Below are positions 48,291-58,271 of a stretch of 64,000 bases of DNA, in pieces (within the stretch, counting starts at the first letter, position 1; each line of letters opens with the position of its first letter). A program made the position numbers and the translations under genes. The notes under the pieces are model-generated. The model worked only from the letters and a program-made list of their open reading frames with translations. It was not told where the DNA came from and did not search any database. Location of the stretch: NCBI RefSeq assembly GCF_937616625.2, contig NC_065576.1, positions 1,552,501-1,616,500 on the forward strand, in the 5' to 3' direction. Origin of the DNA: Mercurialis annua. Taxonomy: Eukaryota; Streptophyta; Magnoliopsida; Malpighiales; Euphorbiaceae.

Positions 48291-49337
48291 AACCCATCGT
48301 ATCCCTTTGATGGATCGAGTCTTTCTCGCCAACTTCTACATAAGAAAGCCACTGATTCCGTAGCTTGCTGTCACGAATACTGACAGCAAGCTATCATGCG
48401 TGCAATGTAGTTCCCGCCCGTTGTCACGAACTAAAATGTTTGATCCGAAAAGATCATTTACTTATGATCCTTTACCATGCGAATCTCATGAATGCGGTTC
48501 CTATCAAAGTCATAATTGTCAAAGGCAGTGCGGGTTTAGTGTAAATAATTCTGTGAAAGGCGAAAGTTCACAAGGAACTATAGCAAGAGACAAATTCACA
48601 TTTCCAGAATCATGAAAACCTCGTCCTCCTATAGCGGACGAAATTTTGTTCGGGTGCAAACACGACGACAATGGTGTCTTATATGGAGATCCATCAATTA
48701 CCGGAGTTTTGGGTCTTAAATACGGACCAATATCGTTACTATCCAATTAAATTACCAGAGATTCTCTTATTGTATAGGGAAGGTAACCGATGTTGATAGT
48801 AACATCCTACTATTAGGCGGAGGTGGGGATATGGAAGGTACTCCAACACCGATGAATATTTACGATTATTACTCCATTACTTTACTCCGTATAGAATATG
48901 GAGCTGTCGTAATTGACATGGATGAGGAAGTACATAAATACCGAGCTATACTAAATACCGGATCTCCGCTTACTTATATCCCCGATATAGCGTATAAAGT
49001 ACTTTCAGACACGGTGGAAAGTCAGCTCGTTACTCTACGATTTGAACGGGCTGACGATAAAGATGATCTCTTCTTTGAAGGGAAGATCGAGGGTGTGGCG
49101 ATTCCAAACGTTACGTTCTCATTTGCTAATGGTTATGCTCTTGTCTTGGATGAGTATAGTTTATTTTATTCAAAGACTCCCAACAAATTTTGCTTGGCAG
49201 TCTACCCTTCATCTAATATACATTCCGCTGGCTTCAAAACCCTTATTCTAATTGGGTTATTAGCTCAGCAGAATTATAATGTGGGTTATGATCTTAAAAA
49301 TGGAAAATTATATTTCAAAGGATGGATTGTTCACTAG
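48290..49337 (+). pseudogene. Pepsin-family (A1) aspartic protease pseudogene, nepenthesin/CDR1-like
   Basis: Similarity to plant A1 proteases runs through three blocks: the post-active-site block (FDPKRSFTYDPLPCESHECG, then CQRQCGFSV, DKFTF) at 48400-48615; the block EILFGCKHDDNGVLYG and GVLGLKYGPISLLSN at 48616-48747; and the second lobe at 48800-49337 (SNILLLGGGGD, ILNTGSPLTYIP, NYNVGYDLKNGKLYFK). It is broken. A TGA interrupts the first frame at 48613-48615, a TAA ends the next piece, and the last lobe is in another frame. The signal peptide and first DTGS site are not recognisable. The second catalytic Asp is Asn (NTGS). It cannot be an active protease. Confidence 0.85.
48361..48393. repeat. 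Perfect 13-bp hairpin
   Basis: Arms TAGCTTGCTGTCA and TGACAGCAAGCTA enclose a 7-base loop CGAATAC. It sits just upstream of the readable protease block and may be a local inverted duplication or a small insertion that contributed to the gene's decay. Confidence 0.85.
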
Positions 49338-50114
49338 TGGTATGGCAGCCGTAAATTTCAAGATTAGGGTTATTTCATCAATTATGTAGTTGGATTATTT
49401 CATCAATTATTAGAATTTATTATTTTTTCTTAAATAATTTATAGTATTTTTTGAACTTGAAATCGTTAAAATACAAGTGAAATTGGACGTACATTATTGA
49501 GTAGGTTGAACATGTTTTCATATGGTTCGTACAATTATACTCTATAAACTGTTCGTAATAAAGAGAAACATACATAAATTAATTCACTGGTAATCAGCAA
49601 TAACTGATAAAGAAGACACATTGATTTATGAATATACTTGCGAGTGACTCTAACAGTTACTTTTGTTCTAAATATGTTTGATAATTTAAAAAAAAATTAT
49701 ATTTAAATTGTAGTTAAATACGATTACGTATATTTATATTACTCTGAATTAGCTCTCATGACTGCAATTAAATATGAACTTATCAGTAACAGTAGTTTAT
49801 AGTGTAATTTCCATTATTAAAAATTAAATTGTAAAAACATTAAATAGAACTCCCTTTTTATTGGTATTATTCAAATATTTTATTCCAATTGATAATTTCT
49901 ATTCATACAATATTTTTAATTGGATTTTTCTCTTTTTATCCTCTTATACCATTAAATTATTAAATAATATTTTTTTTTAAAAGTAAAGCATTTAATGTGA
50001 CGAGATGATATATAAAACTTAAATTATATTATATTTAATACATTACTTTACACTATATGTGTAAATATTTTTTATAATTAACATGGAATAAAGAGAATAT
50101 AAATTTATTATTGG
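49338..50114. other. AT-rich spacer, nothing recognised
   Basis: 3' flank of the protease pseudogene. No gene, RNA or termini seen. Confidence 0.45.
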
Positions 50115-50350
50115 TATTTTTTTGTTTGACCATGAGGTGTCCTGAACGGATTCCAATTATGAAACGGCACCTTTAAATCTTCTACGTTCACTAATTCTCA
50201 CTCGAGCTGGATATATGTTGTAAGATCTTACGGGAGGCAAAGCTCTGACTTCAAATTTTAAACGGCTGCATACATAAATATGGTTCGAACCCGTGATCTC
50301 ACTTAAGTTAGAAAAGCGCTTTGAAAATCCACCTGCGCCTTGAGGTTATA
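50115..50350 (-). repeat. tRNA-derived SINE-like sequence
   Basis: On the minus strand, an A-box-like GGCGCAGGTGG is followed about 45 bp later by the B-box GGGTTCGAACC. An AT-richer body and an A-run (CAAACAAAAAAA) end the copy. Target duplications were not clear, and the ends are approximate. Confidence 0.6.
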
Positions 50351-52219
50351 ATTATTTATTTTTTAAATTTTTTGAATGCAAATATAAAACGCTCAAAAGA
50401 CATACTATAACAGTATCATTTCATCAATTTATTATAAGTCTACACTTGGATAAGGCAAGAAACAAATTTTAAAATCAATTACTCCATTTCACAGACGTTA
50501 TAAATGCAAGTGCTGAAGTGCATGCAATGCAAATTAGTTGGAACATCATATCTATGTGTATAGAAGAATTTGGTAAGTATTTGTTTAATTTTTTTGTGAT
50601 TTAGGTTAGAAATGCTATTAGCATGAGAATTAAATTTATATATATAACAAACCATAAGAACTTCTCCAAAACGAATTATTTCATTCTAAGCATGGCAATC
50701 AAATCCATAACCTTGATCTTTCTCCTTTCTCTATTTGCAATAATTGCCGCAAACATTTAAAATCCATGAAAATCAAAATCAAAAAATAGTGTCTAAACTA
50801 TTCATCACCAAACTAAGCTCGCTAAATTTGTATATTTAGTGTAAATAGGGAAAGGAGAAAGATTTAGAGTATAACAACGGAGTTAGAAATTCTGTATTAT
50901 AAAAGTCAGATCGCGATAATTTTAAATATGGGGAGGGAGGAATAGGGGGTAATTATAAAATAATTTATATTTTTATGCTAATTTAAACAATTATTGAAAG
51001 TTGGAGGGGCCAAGACTACCATGCCAGCTTGATAAGAAAATGTCAGCTTGATAATATTAGGGTTATTGATATTATAAGCTTGATAATATTAGGGTTATTG
51101 ATATTATATATCTCCATTTTTAATGTTTTTTTTTATTTAAGCATAATCTAAAAAAATGTCTCACTTCATATCTCAATTTTTTTCGAATTTTTCATCTCAT
51201 AACCTAATTTTGTATTGTATATGTTATTTTCCGTAAACATAATATCGTTTTTGGTCGTGTGAGTGAACAAAATGATATTGTATAAGGCACTTAACTATAA
51301 ATGCCACAAAATGAAAGGCTGGAATATATGGTATCATGTTTTTTAGACTGTACTTAAAAAACACGCAAAAAGTGGAAATATATAGTTACAATAGCCCATG
51401 TTTTTACTCTAAAAAAACTGAAAAATGTAAATATTGTTCAATAATAGATTAAACTTTTATTATATTAATTAGTAAAAAATGAGATCAGATTAATGTTTTT
51501 TGTTTAATTAATAGTTTAAGCAGTAAAAATAGAATCAGATTGATATTCTTTTAGTTTAATCAGTAAACAAATTTATAATAAATCCATACTAAATAAAAAT
51601 ATTAAATCCATGATAAAACAAGACAAAATTTTACAAAATCAACAATAAATTTTATGCACTCAATATATAATCTTATAAAACAACATGATTATAAAATCTA
51701 GTTAAGCAAACATGAAACTTTATAAAATTTAGGATTAATGATGCCAAAACAACCAAATTTTTTTCACCTTTTTAAAATATATCCAAAATTGTAAATCTAT
51801 CACAATTTGACAAATTTATTGTAAAGCTATCTATTTTTCAATGAATAATATGATATTTTCATGAAAAAATTGTCAATTAAAATGTCACATGATTCGTATA
51901 AATCAATTTAAAAAAAATATCAAATCGATTTTGAAAAATTGGTAAGATGAATAGGCCAAACTGAGAAAAATTTACAATTTTTAAAAGGTTTGAATAGATT
52001 TTATAAAAATTAAAAGAGTTTAGCTTTTTAATATTAATAGACTTAAAATTTATATGAAATCAACATAAACATTTATGAAATTAATATGAAATTTTTATTA
52101 AATCAATATATAATTTGAGAGAAATAAAATAAAACCATTATCTCAAAATATTTGATTTTCTAAAAAGAAGCAAGTGTTTTGTCAATTTAGAAAGACATAG
52201 TTGGACAGTCTTTTAAAAG
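50351..52219. other. AT-rich spacer with one perfect tandem duplication
   Basis: No gene seen. A 32-bp unit beginning AGCTTGATAATATTAGGG is exactly doubled at 51045-51076 and 51077-51108. The rest is AT-rich up to the L1 target site. Confidence 0.6.
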
Positions 52220-52296
52220 AAAAGGCGCAATATTTTTTTTTTTTTTTTTTTTGTAAACAGAGATTGGCCAAAGCCAAGGGAAAAAACAAACAGACC

Positions 52297-55200
52297 CTAA
52301 ATTCTTCTACACATACGAGGTATTGAAACCCCGACAATATCTTCTGTGATGTAGCTGCAAATCTCTTTAGGCATGTTATCATAATGCACCAGACCAAGAT
52401 TATGGTCGAACCCGATGTTAGCCAAACGGTCGGCACAACGATTGCCTTCCCTATGAACGTGATGGATCGAAACAACCCAGTCTTTCTTCAGCAAATTCCT
52501 GATAGCATCCAAAATATTTGTAGCAGCATTAATTCTGATTTCCTTACTATTCAAGATATCCACGGCGAGCTTACTGTCCATTTCTAAAATAACGTGACGA
52601 AACCCACGCCTCCATGCAGCTTCCAATCCATCTAGCGCACCCCAGAGCTCAGCAAGAAGAACCGAGCAGCTACCGATGTGCCTACTGAAACCAAACATCC
52701 ATTCCCCACTGTTATTACGACCCAAACCTCCACAGGTAGCATGATTTGTTGATGAACGGACAGCACCATCCGTGTTGAGCTTGATCCAGCCGGTAGGAGG
52801 GGGGTCCCAACCAACGAGAATTTCATTCTTCTGCTTGAGACCAGGATTTTCGAGCAGCGCAAACTGCTTTGCTTTGATGGTGAAGTTCACTGTCTGAAGG
52901 ACATTCTTGACGATCATATCGGAACTTCGCCTCTCGTCGTTAAAAATAAGATTGTTGCGATGAGTCCACAACGACCAGCACGCAACTCCAAAAGTAATCA
53001 ACCAGCTTTCTCGATCCAGCGTGTTCTTTCCCTGCAAATTATCAGAGAGCCAAGAATCAAACGGTAAACTGAAAAAATTATGAATAAGCTGAGTGGGAAT
53101 AATTTTGAGCCAAACTTCCCTAGCTAAAATGCAAGAGCGGAGGACGTGATCCCTATCTTCAGCGATGAACCCACAAATAGCACAAGATTCGTCATTAGAC
53201 ATGTGTCTCCTTTTGCGCTCACAATTAGTCATGAGCTTATTCTTTGCCGTGATCCAAAGCATAGTGCGGATTCTTTGCGCTCCTGGCCATTTCCAAATAA
53301 TTTTCCAAATATCCTCTTCTTCTGTCAAAGTATGGTTAACCTGGCTGTTGTAAGCTGAGCGAACACTAAACAAGCCGGAGCTGGTAAGACCCCAATAATT
53401 CTGGTCCATCTCATTAGAAACTATTGGTGCTTTCACCGCTGCGATGAAAAGTAAAATGGAACAAGGAACCATGCTTGAGATATATTCCCAGTCCCAAGTT
53501 CCATTTTTAACCACATCAATTACTTTCTTATGGAGGTCTTCATCCGTGAGCGGCGAGGAGGCTACATCTTTGAGAGGACCGATGTTGCTAATCCAATTAT
53601 CTGTCCAAAAATTGATTCTATCGCCCTTGCCGAGAGCCCAATGAACACCTGAATAAATATTGTCCCAGAGGCAGGCGAGGCTTCTCCAGATGATAGAGCG
53701 AGGTCCTTTGCTTTTGATCGGAGCTTCATTATCTGCCCATCTGTATTTGCTTCGAATCACTTGTACCCAAAGCAACTCGGGTTTAGTTATAATAGCAAAA
53801 CCGAGTTTCATAAGGAATGCATTGTTTTGCTTCTTAAGATCTCGAATACCGCTACCTCCATTAGCGCAGGGAGTGCACATGTCCTGCCATTTAATGAGAC
53901 TGGGCTTGCGAGCACCTGCATTAGATCCCCAAATGAAATTACGGACAGTGCCATCAATTTCATCACACAGACATCTGGGGAGCGAGGTAGTTTGCATAGC
54001 GTAACTGGGAATGGACATCAATACTGATTTCGCCAAAGTCAGCCTGCCAGCCATGGAAAGCAAGCTAGCATTCCACCCAGACAGCTTGCTGCGAATTTTA
54101 TCCAGAATATAGGAGTAGGTTGCTTTGGAGACACGGGAGTGGAGAAGAGGAACCCCCAGATATTTACCCAGGTCTTGAGATTTTTTAAATCCCACCGTAC
54201 TGCTGATATCGTCGGCAACCTTAGACTCCACGTTAGAGGAGTAAAAAATTTGAGTTTTCTTCAAATTAACATTAAGACTGGAGCTGTCGGAGAACTCATC
54301 CAAAATGGATTTTATGACGATTCCTTGACTGATCTTCGCTTTGCCGAAAAGAACGAGATCATCTGCAAAAAAGAGGTGAGAAAGTTCAGGACCAGATTTA
54401 TGTAACTTAATTGGCAGCCATTCTCCATTACGAATTGCTAGAAAAATTCGCTGAGAGAGACGTTCCATACATAAAATGAAAAGATAAGGAGAAAGGGGAT
54501 CCCCCTGACGAATCCCCCTAGAAGGCTTAAACTCATGAGTCGTCGACCCATTCCAAATCAACCGCATATGAGAGGTCGAGACACAGTGCATAATCACGTG
54601 AATGAGATTATCAGGAATGCCCACATCGTGAAGGGTGTCCTCGATGAAACTCCAGCTGAGTCGGTCATAAGCTTTTTCCAAATCAACTTTGATAGCAAAC
54701 CACCCCTCTTTCCCTTTCTTATTGCGCATGGAGTGAATCACTTCTTGGGCGATAATGATATTATCGGTGATATTGCGGCCCGCAACGAAGCTGACTTGTG
54801 TCTGACTAACAATGTGAGGCATGATACTTATTAGCCGATTGGTAATAATCTTAGTAACCAACTTATACATAACAGTACACAAACTGATAGGCCGGAAGTC
54901 TCTTATAGTGGTCGGTTTCTCAGATTTAGGAATTAGGGAGATCAATGTTCTATTGAAATCATTATCCATCTTGCCATCAATAAAAATCTTGCGGACTACT
55001 TTACAGACTGAGGAGCCCACAACAGTCCACTGATTTTGGTAAAAAGCTGCCGGAATGCCGTCAATGCCCGGAGCTTTCCAAGGGTCCATATGAAAGAGAG
55101 AAGTACGAATCTCGTCGTCTCTAATGCCGCTATTCAGCGCGGTAACCACCCGCCGATCCAAAACAGGAAAAAAATTGCGGTAAGGATAAACAGGTCTGTC

Positions 55201-56418
55201 ATTAATATCTTCCTTATAGAGATCAATAAAAAAGGATACAGCCATGCTTTGGAGGTACAAACTGTTCTCGCACCAGCTGCCATCAGCAATTTGCAGAGAG
55301 TGAATGTGGTTCTTTCTTCTCCTAGCCGTGGTTTTAGCATGAAAATAAGCGGTGTTTTTATCGCCAAACATAATCCAATTGCTTTTAGATTTTTGCAGCC
55401 AAATGGTTTCCTCTCGGAGAAGCATCTCATCAAGCTCTTTGCGGAGTTGAGTATCTAACTCCTGGAGAGCCTTAGAGGGTCGGTTCTCTAAGAATTTCTG
55501 AATACCGTTTATCCGAGCCATAAGAATCTTTTTTTGCCTGAAAACATTACCGAAAATGTTAGAATTCCAATCGATAACTCTTGTCGAAAAGGAATTAATG
55601 TTCTCTTCATAAGAATTATCGTTCTTCCAACAGCTCTCTACAAAATGAGTAAAATTGTGATGAGCAAGCCACGGAGCCGAAAAACGAAACGGTTTTTGAT
55701 TTCTGGCTGTGTTGTTGCAGGTATTAAGCTTAATAAGAATTGGTCGATGGTCAGATTGGATCCTCGGAAGATGGTGGGTGATAGCTTTCGGATAGGAGAG
55801 CAGCCAGTTGGTGTTACAAATGCCTCTATCAAGCCGTTGGAATAAGCTTCCCCGTCTCCAAGTGAAGTTAGGACCTGCAAAGTCAAGCTGAGCAAGAGCA
55901 TTATTATTAACAAAATGATTAAAGGCAGGGCAACCAAAGTTGCGGGTGCGGGAGCCTCCTTTTCTGTCTTCCGCACTAAGGATAGCATTAAAGTCTCCTG
56001 CCAAAAGCCACGGTTCAGTGATGTCACAACCCAAAGAGGAGAGATCCCTCCAAAGACATTGACGAGTAGTCGGATGGGGACTGCCGTACACTGCAGTGAA
56101 TAAAAAAGAATCAGTATTATTCATGTTAGGGAACGAAATAGAGGCGTGGATGAATTGGTGATGGTTAAGCAACACAGTCACTTGGATATACGACTTCCAA
56201 AGCATCCAAATGCCTCCGGAGAACCCTTGCGCTTCGACTCTATGAGAGTAATCAAAGCCAGACCTTCGAATAACCTTGTCTGCTTTCGTACCTGCAATCC
56301 GGGGTTCGACTAAGACAACAAGAGCAGGGTTATGACATTCACAAAAGGATAATAAAGTGCGAAGGAAATTGTTACTAGCTGCCCCTTGGCAGTTCCAAAT
56401 AAGGAGGTTTAAATTCAT
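52297..56418 (-). CDS. L1 ORF2: endonuclease, reverse transcriptase, RNase H
   Basis: Catalyses target-primed reverse transcription. I take the Met of MNLNLLIWNCQG as start, since the frame upstream of it is unlike the family and overlaps ORF1. The product is about 1,373 residues. Order, with residue numbers counted from that Met: AP-type endonuclease at about 1-235 (IWNCQG, GDFNAIL, SDHRPIL); reverse transcriptase at about 480-745 (FRPISLC, VDLEKAYDRLSW, RGIRQGDPLSPYLF and the catalytic FADD, near 684); zf-RVT with CAICGFIAEDRDHVLRSC; and a C-terminal RNase H (NTDGA, LAELWGALDGLEAA, EMDSK, HVHREGNRCADRLAN), as in many plant L1s. All key catalytic motifs are present and there is no stop or frameshift. 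Confidence 0.95.
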   Translation of the reverse strand: MNLNLLIWNCQGAASNNFLRTLLSFCECHNPALVVLVEPRIAGTKADKVIRRSGFDYSHRVEAQGFSGGIWMLWKSYIQVTVLLNHHQFIHASISFPNMNNTDSFLFTAVYGSPHPTTRQCLWRDLSSLGCDITEPWLLAGDFNAILSAEDRKGGSRTRNFGCPAFNHFVNNNALAQLDFAGPNFTWRRGSLFQRLDRGICNTNWLLSYPKAITHHLPRIQSDHRPILIKLNTCNNTARNQKPFRFSAPWLAHHNFTHFVESCWKNDNSYEENINSFSTRVIDWNSNIFGNVFRQKKILMARINGIQKFLENRPSKALQELDTQLRKELDEMLLREETIWLQKSKSNWIMFGDKNTAYFHAKTTARRRKNHIHSLQIADGSWCENSLYLQSMAVSFFIDLYKEDINDRPVYPYRNFFPVLDRRVVTALNSGIRDDEIRTSLFHMDPWKAPGIDGIPAAFYQNQWTVVGSSVCKVVRKIFIDGKMDNDFNRTLISLIPKSEKPTTIRDFRPISLCTVMYKLVTKIITNRLISIMPHIVSQTQVSFVAGRNITDNIIIAQEVIHSMRNKKGKEGWFAIKVDLEKAYDRLSWSFIEDTLHDVGIPDNLIHVIMHCVSTSHMRLIWNGSTTHEFKPSRGIRQGDPLSPYLFILCMERLSQRIFLAIRNGEWLPIKLHKSGPELSHLFFADDLVLFGKAKISQGIVIKSILDEFSDSSSLNVNLKKTQIFYSSNVESKVADDISSTVGFKKSQDLGKYLGVPLLHSRVSKATYSYILDKIRSKLSGWNASLLSMAGRLTLAKSVLMSIPSYAMQTTSLPRCLCDEIDGTVRNFIWGSNAGARKPSLIKWQDMCTPCANGGSGIRDLKKQNNAFLMKLGFAIITKPELLWVQVIRSKYRWADNEAPIKSKGPRSIIWRSLACLWDNIYSGVHWALGKGDRINFWTDNWISNIGPLKDVASSPLTDEDLHKKVIDVVKNGTWDWEYISSMVPCSILLFIAAVKAPIVSNEMDQNYWGLTSSGLFSVRSAYNSQVNHTLTEEEDIWKIIWKWPGAQRIRTMLWITAKNKLMTNCERKRRHMSNDESCAICGFIAEDRDHVLRSCILAREVWLKIIPTQLIHNFFSLPFDSWLSDNLQGKNTLDRESWLITFGVACWSLWTHRNNLIFNDERRSSDMIVKNVLQTVNFTIKAKQFALLENPGLKQKNEILVGWDPPPTGWIKLNTDGAVRSSTNHATCGGLGRNNSGEWMFGFSRHIGSCSVLLAELWGALDGLEAAWRRGFRHVILEMDSKLAVDILNSKEIRINAATNILDAIRNLLKKDWVVSIHHVHREGNRCADRLANIGFDHNLGLVHYDNMPKEICSYITEDIVGVSIPRMCRRI

Positions 56419-56452
56419 AAAAAAAGAAATAAGAAAGAAACCAAACAAACCA

Positions 56453-58192
56453 CTATCGAGTGGAGTCAACAGCGGTATTGCCGCTAATAAGATTTTCTGG
56501 CTGAGGGATAGCAGGTTCAACAAAGTGGTTGTTGTCGCTGGTACTCTTAGCTGCTTCTACCAACATTTCGGTCATGAAAGAATCAGGAGTAAGAGCTAAA
56601 TCTTTCTTCTTCTTAACCTTAACTTGTCCTTTAGAGTTTTTATTAATTTTAACACTCCATTGGCTACGGGTTATATCCGGACCTTTGGGGTTGAATTTGT
56701 CTCTTAGGGTCATCCGTTTTAGCTGAGAGAGTTGAACGGATAAGCCTTGAATCGCAGGCGTCGCAACCGCCGAGTGGTTCTTTGGGTCCAGGGAAGTAGA
56801 AACAGGAGAGAGCTCTTTGACATTTTTTATGAGAGAGGCAGGCGCATTATGAGCACTTGGGCAAGATGTAGAGGACGTTGCAACATGTTTTGCATGGTTT
56901 TGCATGAGAGGAGCAGGTTGGGTGCTAACCTGGTTGGGTTTTGAAGCTTGGGCTTTACTTTTTCCTTTAGCATGAAGGGCCTTAGAATTATCTTTCCTCT
57001 CAATAATAATTTGAGGACTTCCATTAATTAAGATGTCCGTTGGAGTCAGCTCCTTTTCCTTTCCATTATCGAAATGAGAATCTTGATTTTCTTCCTCCAA
57101 ATCAGCTATGGAAGTAAATCTTGAGCCAGAAGGAATGTTTCCTTGATTGGTGCCATTGTTGTTTTGTTTCCTTCTACGATTTGTCACTTGCATCCATGGA
57201 CCAAAGGGGGCCTCTGCCGTCGTGGTTGCCGGACTTTGAACGGTGTTTGGGATGGGCGACTTGGCCTGCGTGGTATCCCCTTCGGTTTTGTTGTTGAAAG
57301 GACAATTATTTTCTCTATGGCCATATCTACCACAATCGAAACAAATTATCGGCAGACCTTCGTACTCAATTTTCTGAACCCGTCCATCAATAAGAATTCT
57401 AGAGATTAGCGGTTTAGACAGGTCCAAATTGATAGCCAATCTAGCAAACTTTCCACGTTCCATAGCTTCTGTATTGTAATCTATCCGGATAACGTGGCCT
57501 ATGGTAGAGGCTATAGCTTTAAGAACATGATTACTGTAATACTGGATCGGAAGGCCAGGAAAACGAACCCAAGCAGTGACCGACGCCACATTAATATTAT
57601 CCGGCGAGAATGAAGGATTCCATGGTTGCACCGTAAGATAGTGTCCAAACAAAACCCAAGGACCACCAGATAGCGCCGTAGTATAGTCTTCCATGGAGTA
57701 GAACCTGACCATGAAAAAATTATTATCCAAGTCAATGAGGCTAGGGTTAGACTTAGGTTTCCATAGTTTGAGCAGGCGACCAAACAAGGTTCTATATCCA
57801 ATAGTTTTTCCCAGTAATCGGACAATAACGCAGAGTTTCATATTCTGTGCTATGATATTCTGAATTCTATCAGAAAAATTGATGGTGGGGATTCCTCCCG
57901 CAATTCCTCTCTCAATATCATTGTCAGCGATAATGAAGCACGTTTCTTCCTCTTCTCTTACACTGGAATCCTTCCTGTCGCTATTCAGAAGTTTATCTTT
58001 AAAAGAGACATGTTGGGGAGCATGTTCAACAGCAACCATGTCGTCACTAATGGTTTCCACCTCCATATCCCCATCAATATCAGAGGCAGTCTGTGCTAGA
58101 TCAATATCGGTATCTGTACGATTCTTAACTTTTTTTGTTTCACGATCGGATTCATCAGTGGCCGGAGGGTTGGCATCAGGGCAGAGAGACAT
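56453..58192 (-). CDS. L1 ORF1: DUF4283 RNA-binding protein with CCHC knuckle
   Basis: Presumed nucleic-acid-binding chaperone of the L1 particle. It is 579 residues and starts at the first ATG of the element (MSLCPDANPP). A DUF4283 domain at about 105-270 is recognisable by MVRFYSMEDYTTALSGGPW and WVRFPGLPIQYY. It is followed by a CCHC knuckle CFDCGRYGHRENNC and then a long Ser/Pro/Lys-rich tail ending VDSTR. ORF2 follows after 34 bp in another frame, so ORF2 must be translated by reinitiation or a similar mechanism. Confidence 0.92.
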   Translation of the reverse strand: MSLCPDANPPATDESDRETKKVKNRTDTDIDLAQTASDIDGDMEVETISDDMVAVEHAPQHVSFKDKLLNSDRKDSSVREEEETCFIIADNDIERGIAGGIPTINFSDRIQNIIAQNMKLCVIVRLLGKTIGYRTLFGRLLKLWKPKSNPSLIDLDNNFFMVRFYSMEDYTTALSGGPWVLFGHYLTVQPWNPSFSPDNINVASVTAWVRFPGLPIQYYSNHVLKAIASTIGHVIRIDYNTEAMERGKFARLAINLDLSKPLISRILIDGRVQKIEYEGLPIICFDCGRYGHRENNCPFNNKTEGDTTQAKSPIPNTVQSPATTTAEAPFGPWMQVTNRRRKQNNNGTNQGNIPSGSRFTSIADLEEENQDSHFDNGKEKELTPTDILINGSPQIIIERKDNSKALHAKGKSKAQASKPNQVSTQPAPLMQNHAKHVATSSTSCPSAHNAPASLIKNVKELSPVSTSLDPKNHSAVATPAIQGLSVQLSQLKRMTLRDKFNPKGPDITRSQWSVKINKNSKGQVKVKKKKDLALTPDSFMTEMLVEAAKSTSDNNHFVEPAIPQPENLISGNTAVDSTR

Positions 58193-58271
58193 GTTCTGAA
58201 CTAATTTACTTTTGCAGCAATCTATTACTATATTGTAGCCGTGTGAATCAAAAAAAAAAGGCGCAATATTT

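Larger units (their letters stand above)
52236..58255 (-). mobile_element. Near full-length L1 LINE retrotransposon
   Basis: Non-LTR retrotransposon on the minus strand, about 6,020 bp. A perfect 16-bp target duplication AAAAGGCGCAATATTT lies at 52220-52235 and 58256-58271. The 3' end has a short UTR and an about 20-base poly(A) (seen as poly-T at 52233-52252, partly shared with the duplication). ORF1 (58192-56453) and ORF2 (56418-52297) are both open, with 34 bp between them. The 5' leader before ORF1 is only about 63 bp, so some 5' UTR may be missing. An identical duplication and unbroken ORFs suggest a young copy. Confidence 0.95.

Noticed and set aside
55000..55860. Several 100-140-codon plus-strand ORFs across the L1
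   Set aside because: All are antisense shadows of L1 ORF2.
56419..56523. Upstream extension of L1 ORF2 overlapping ORF1
   Set aside because: The peptide before MNLNLLIWNCQG has no family similarity. The domain begins at that Met.
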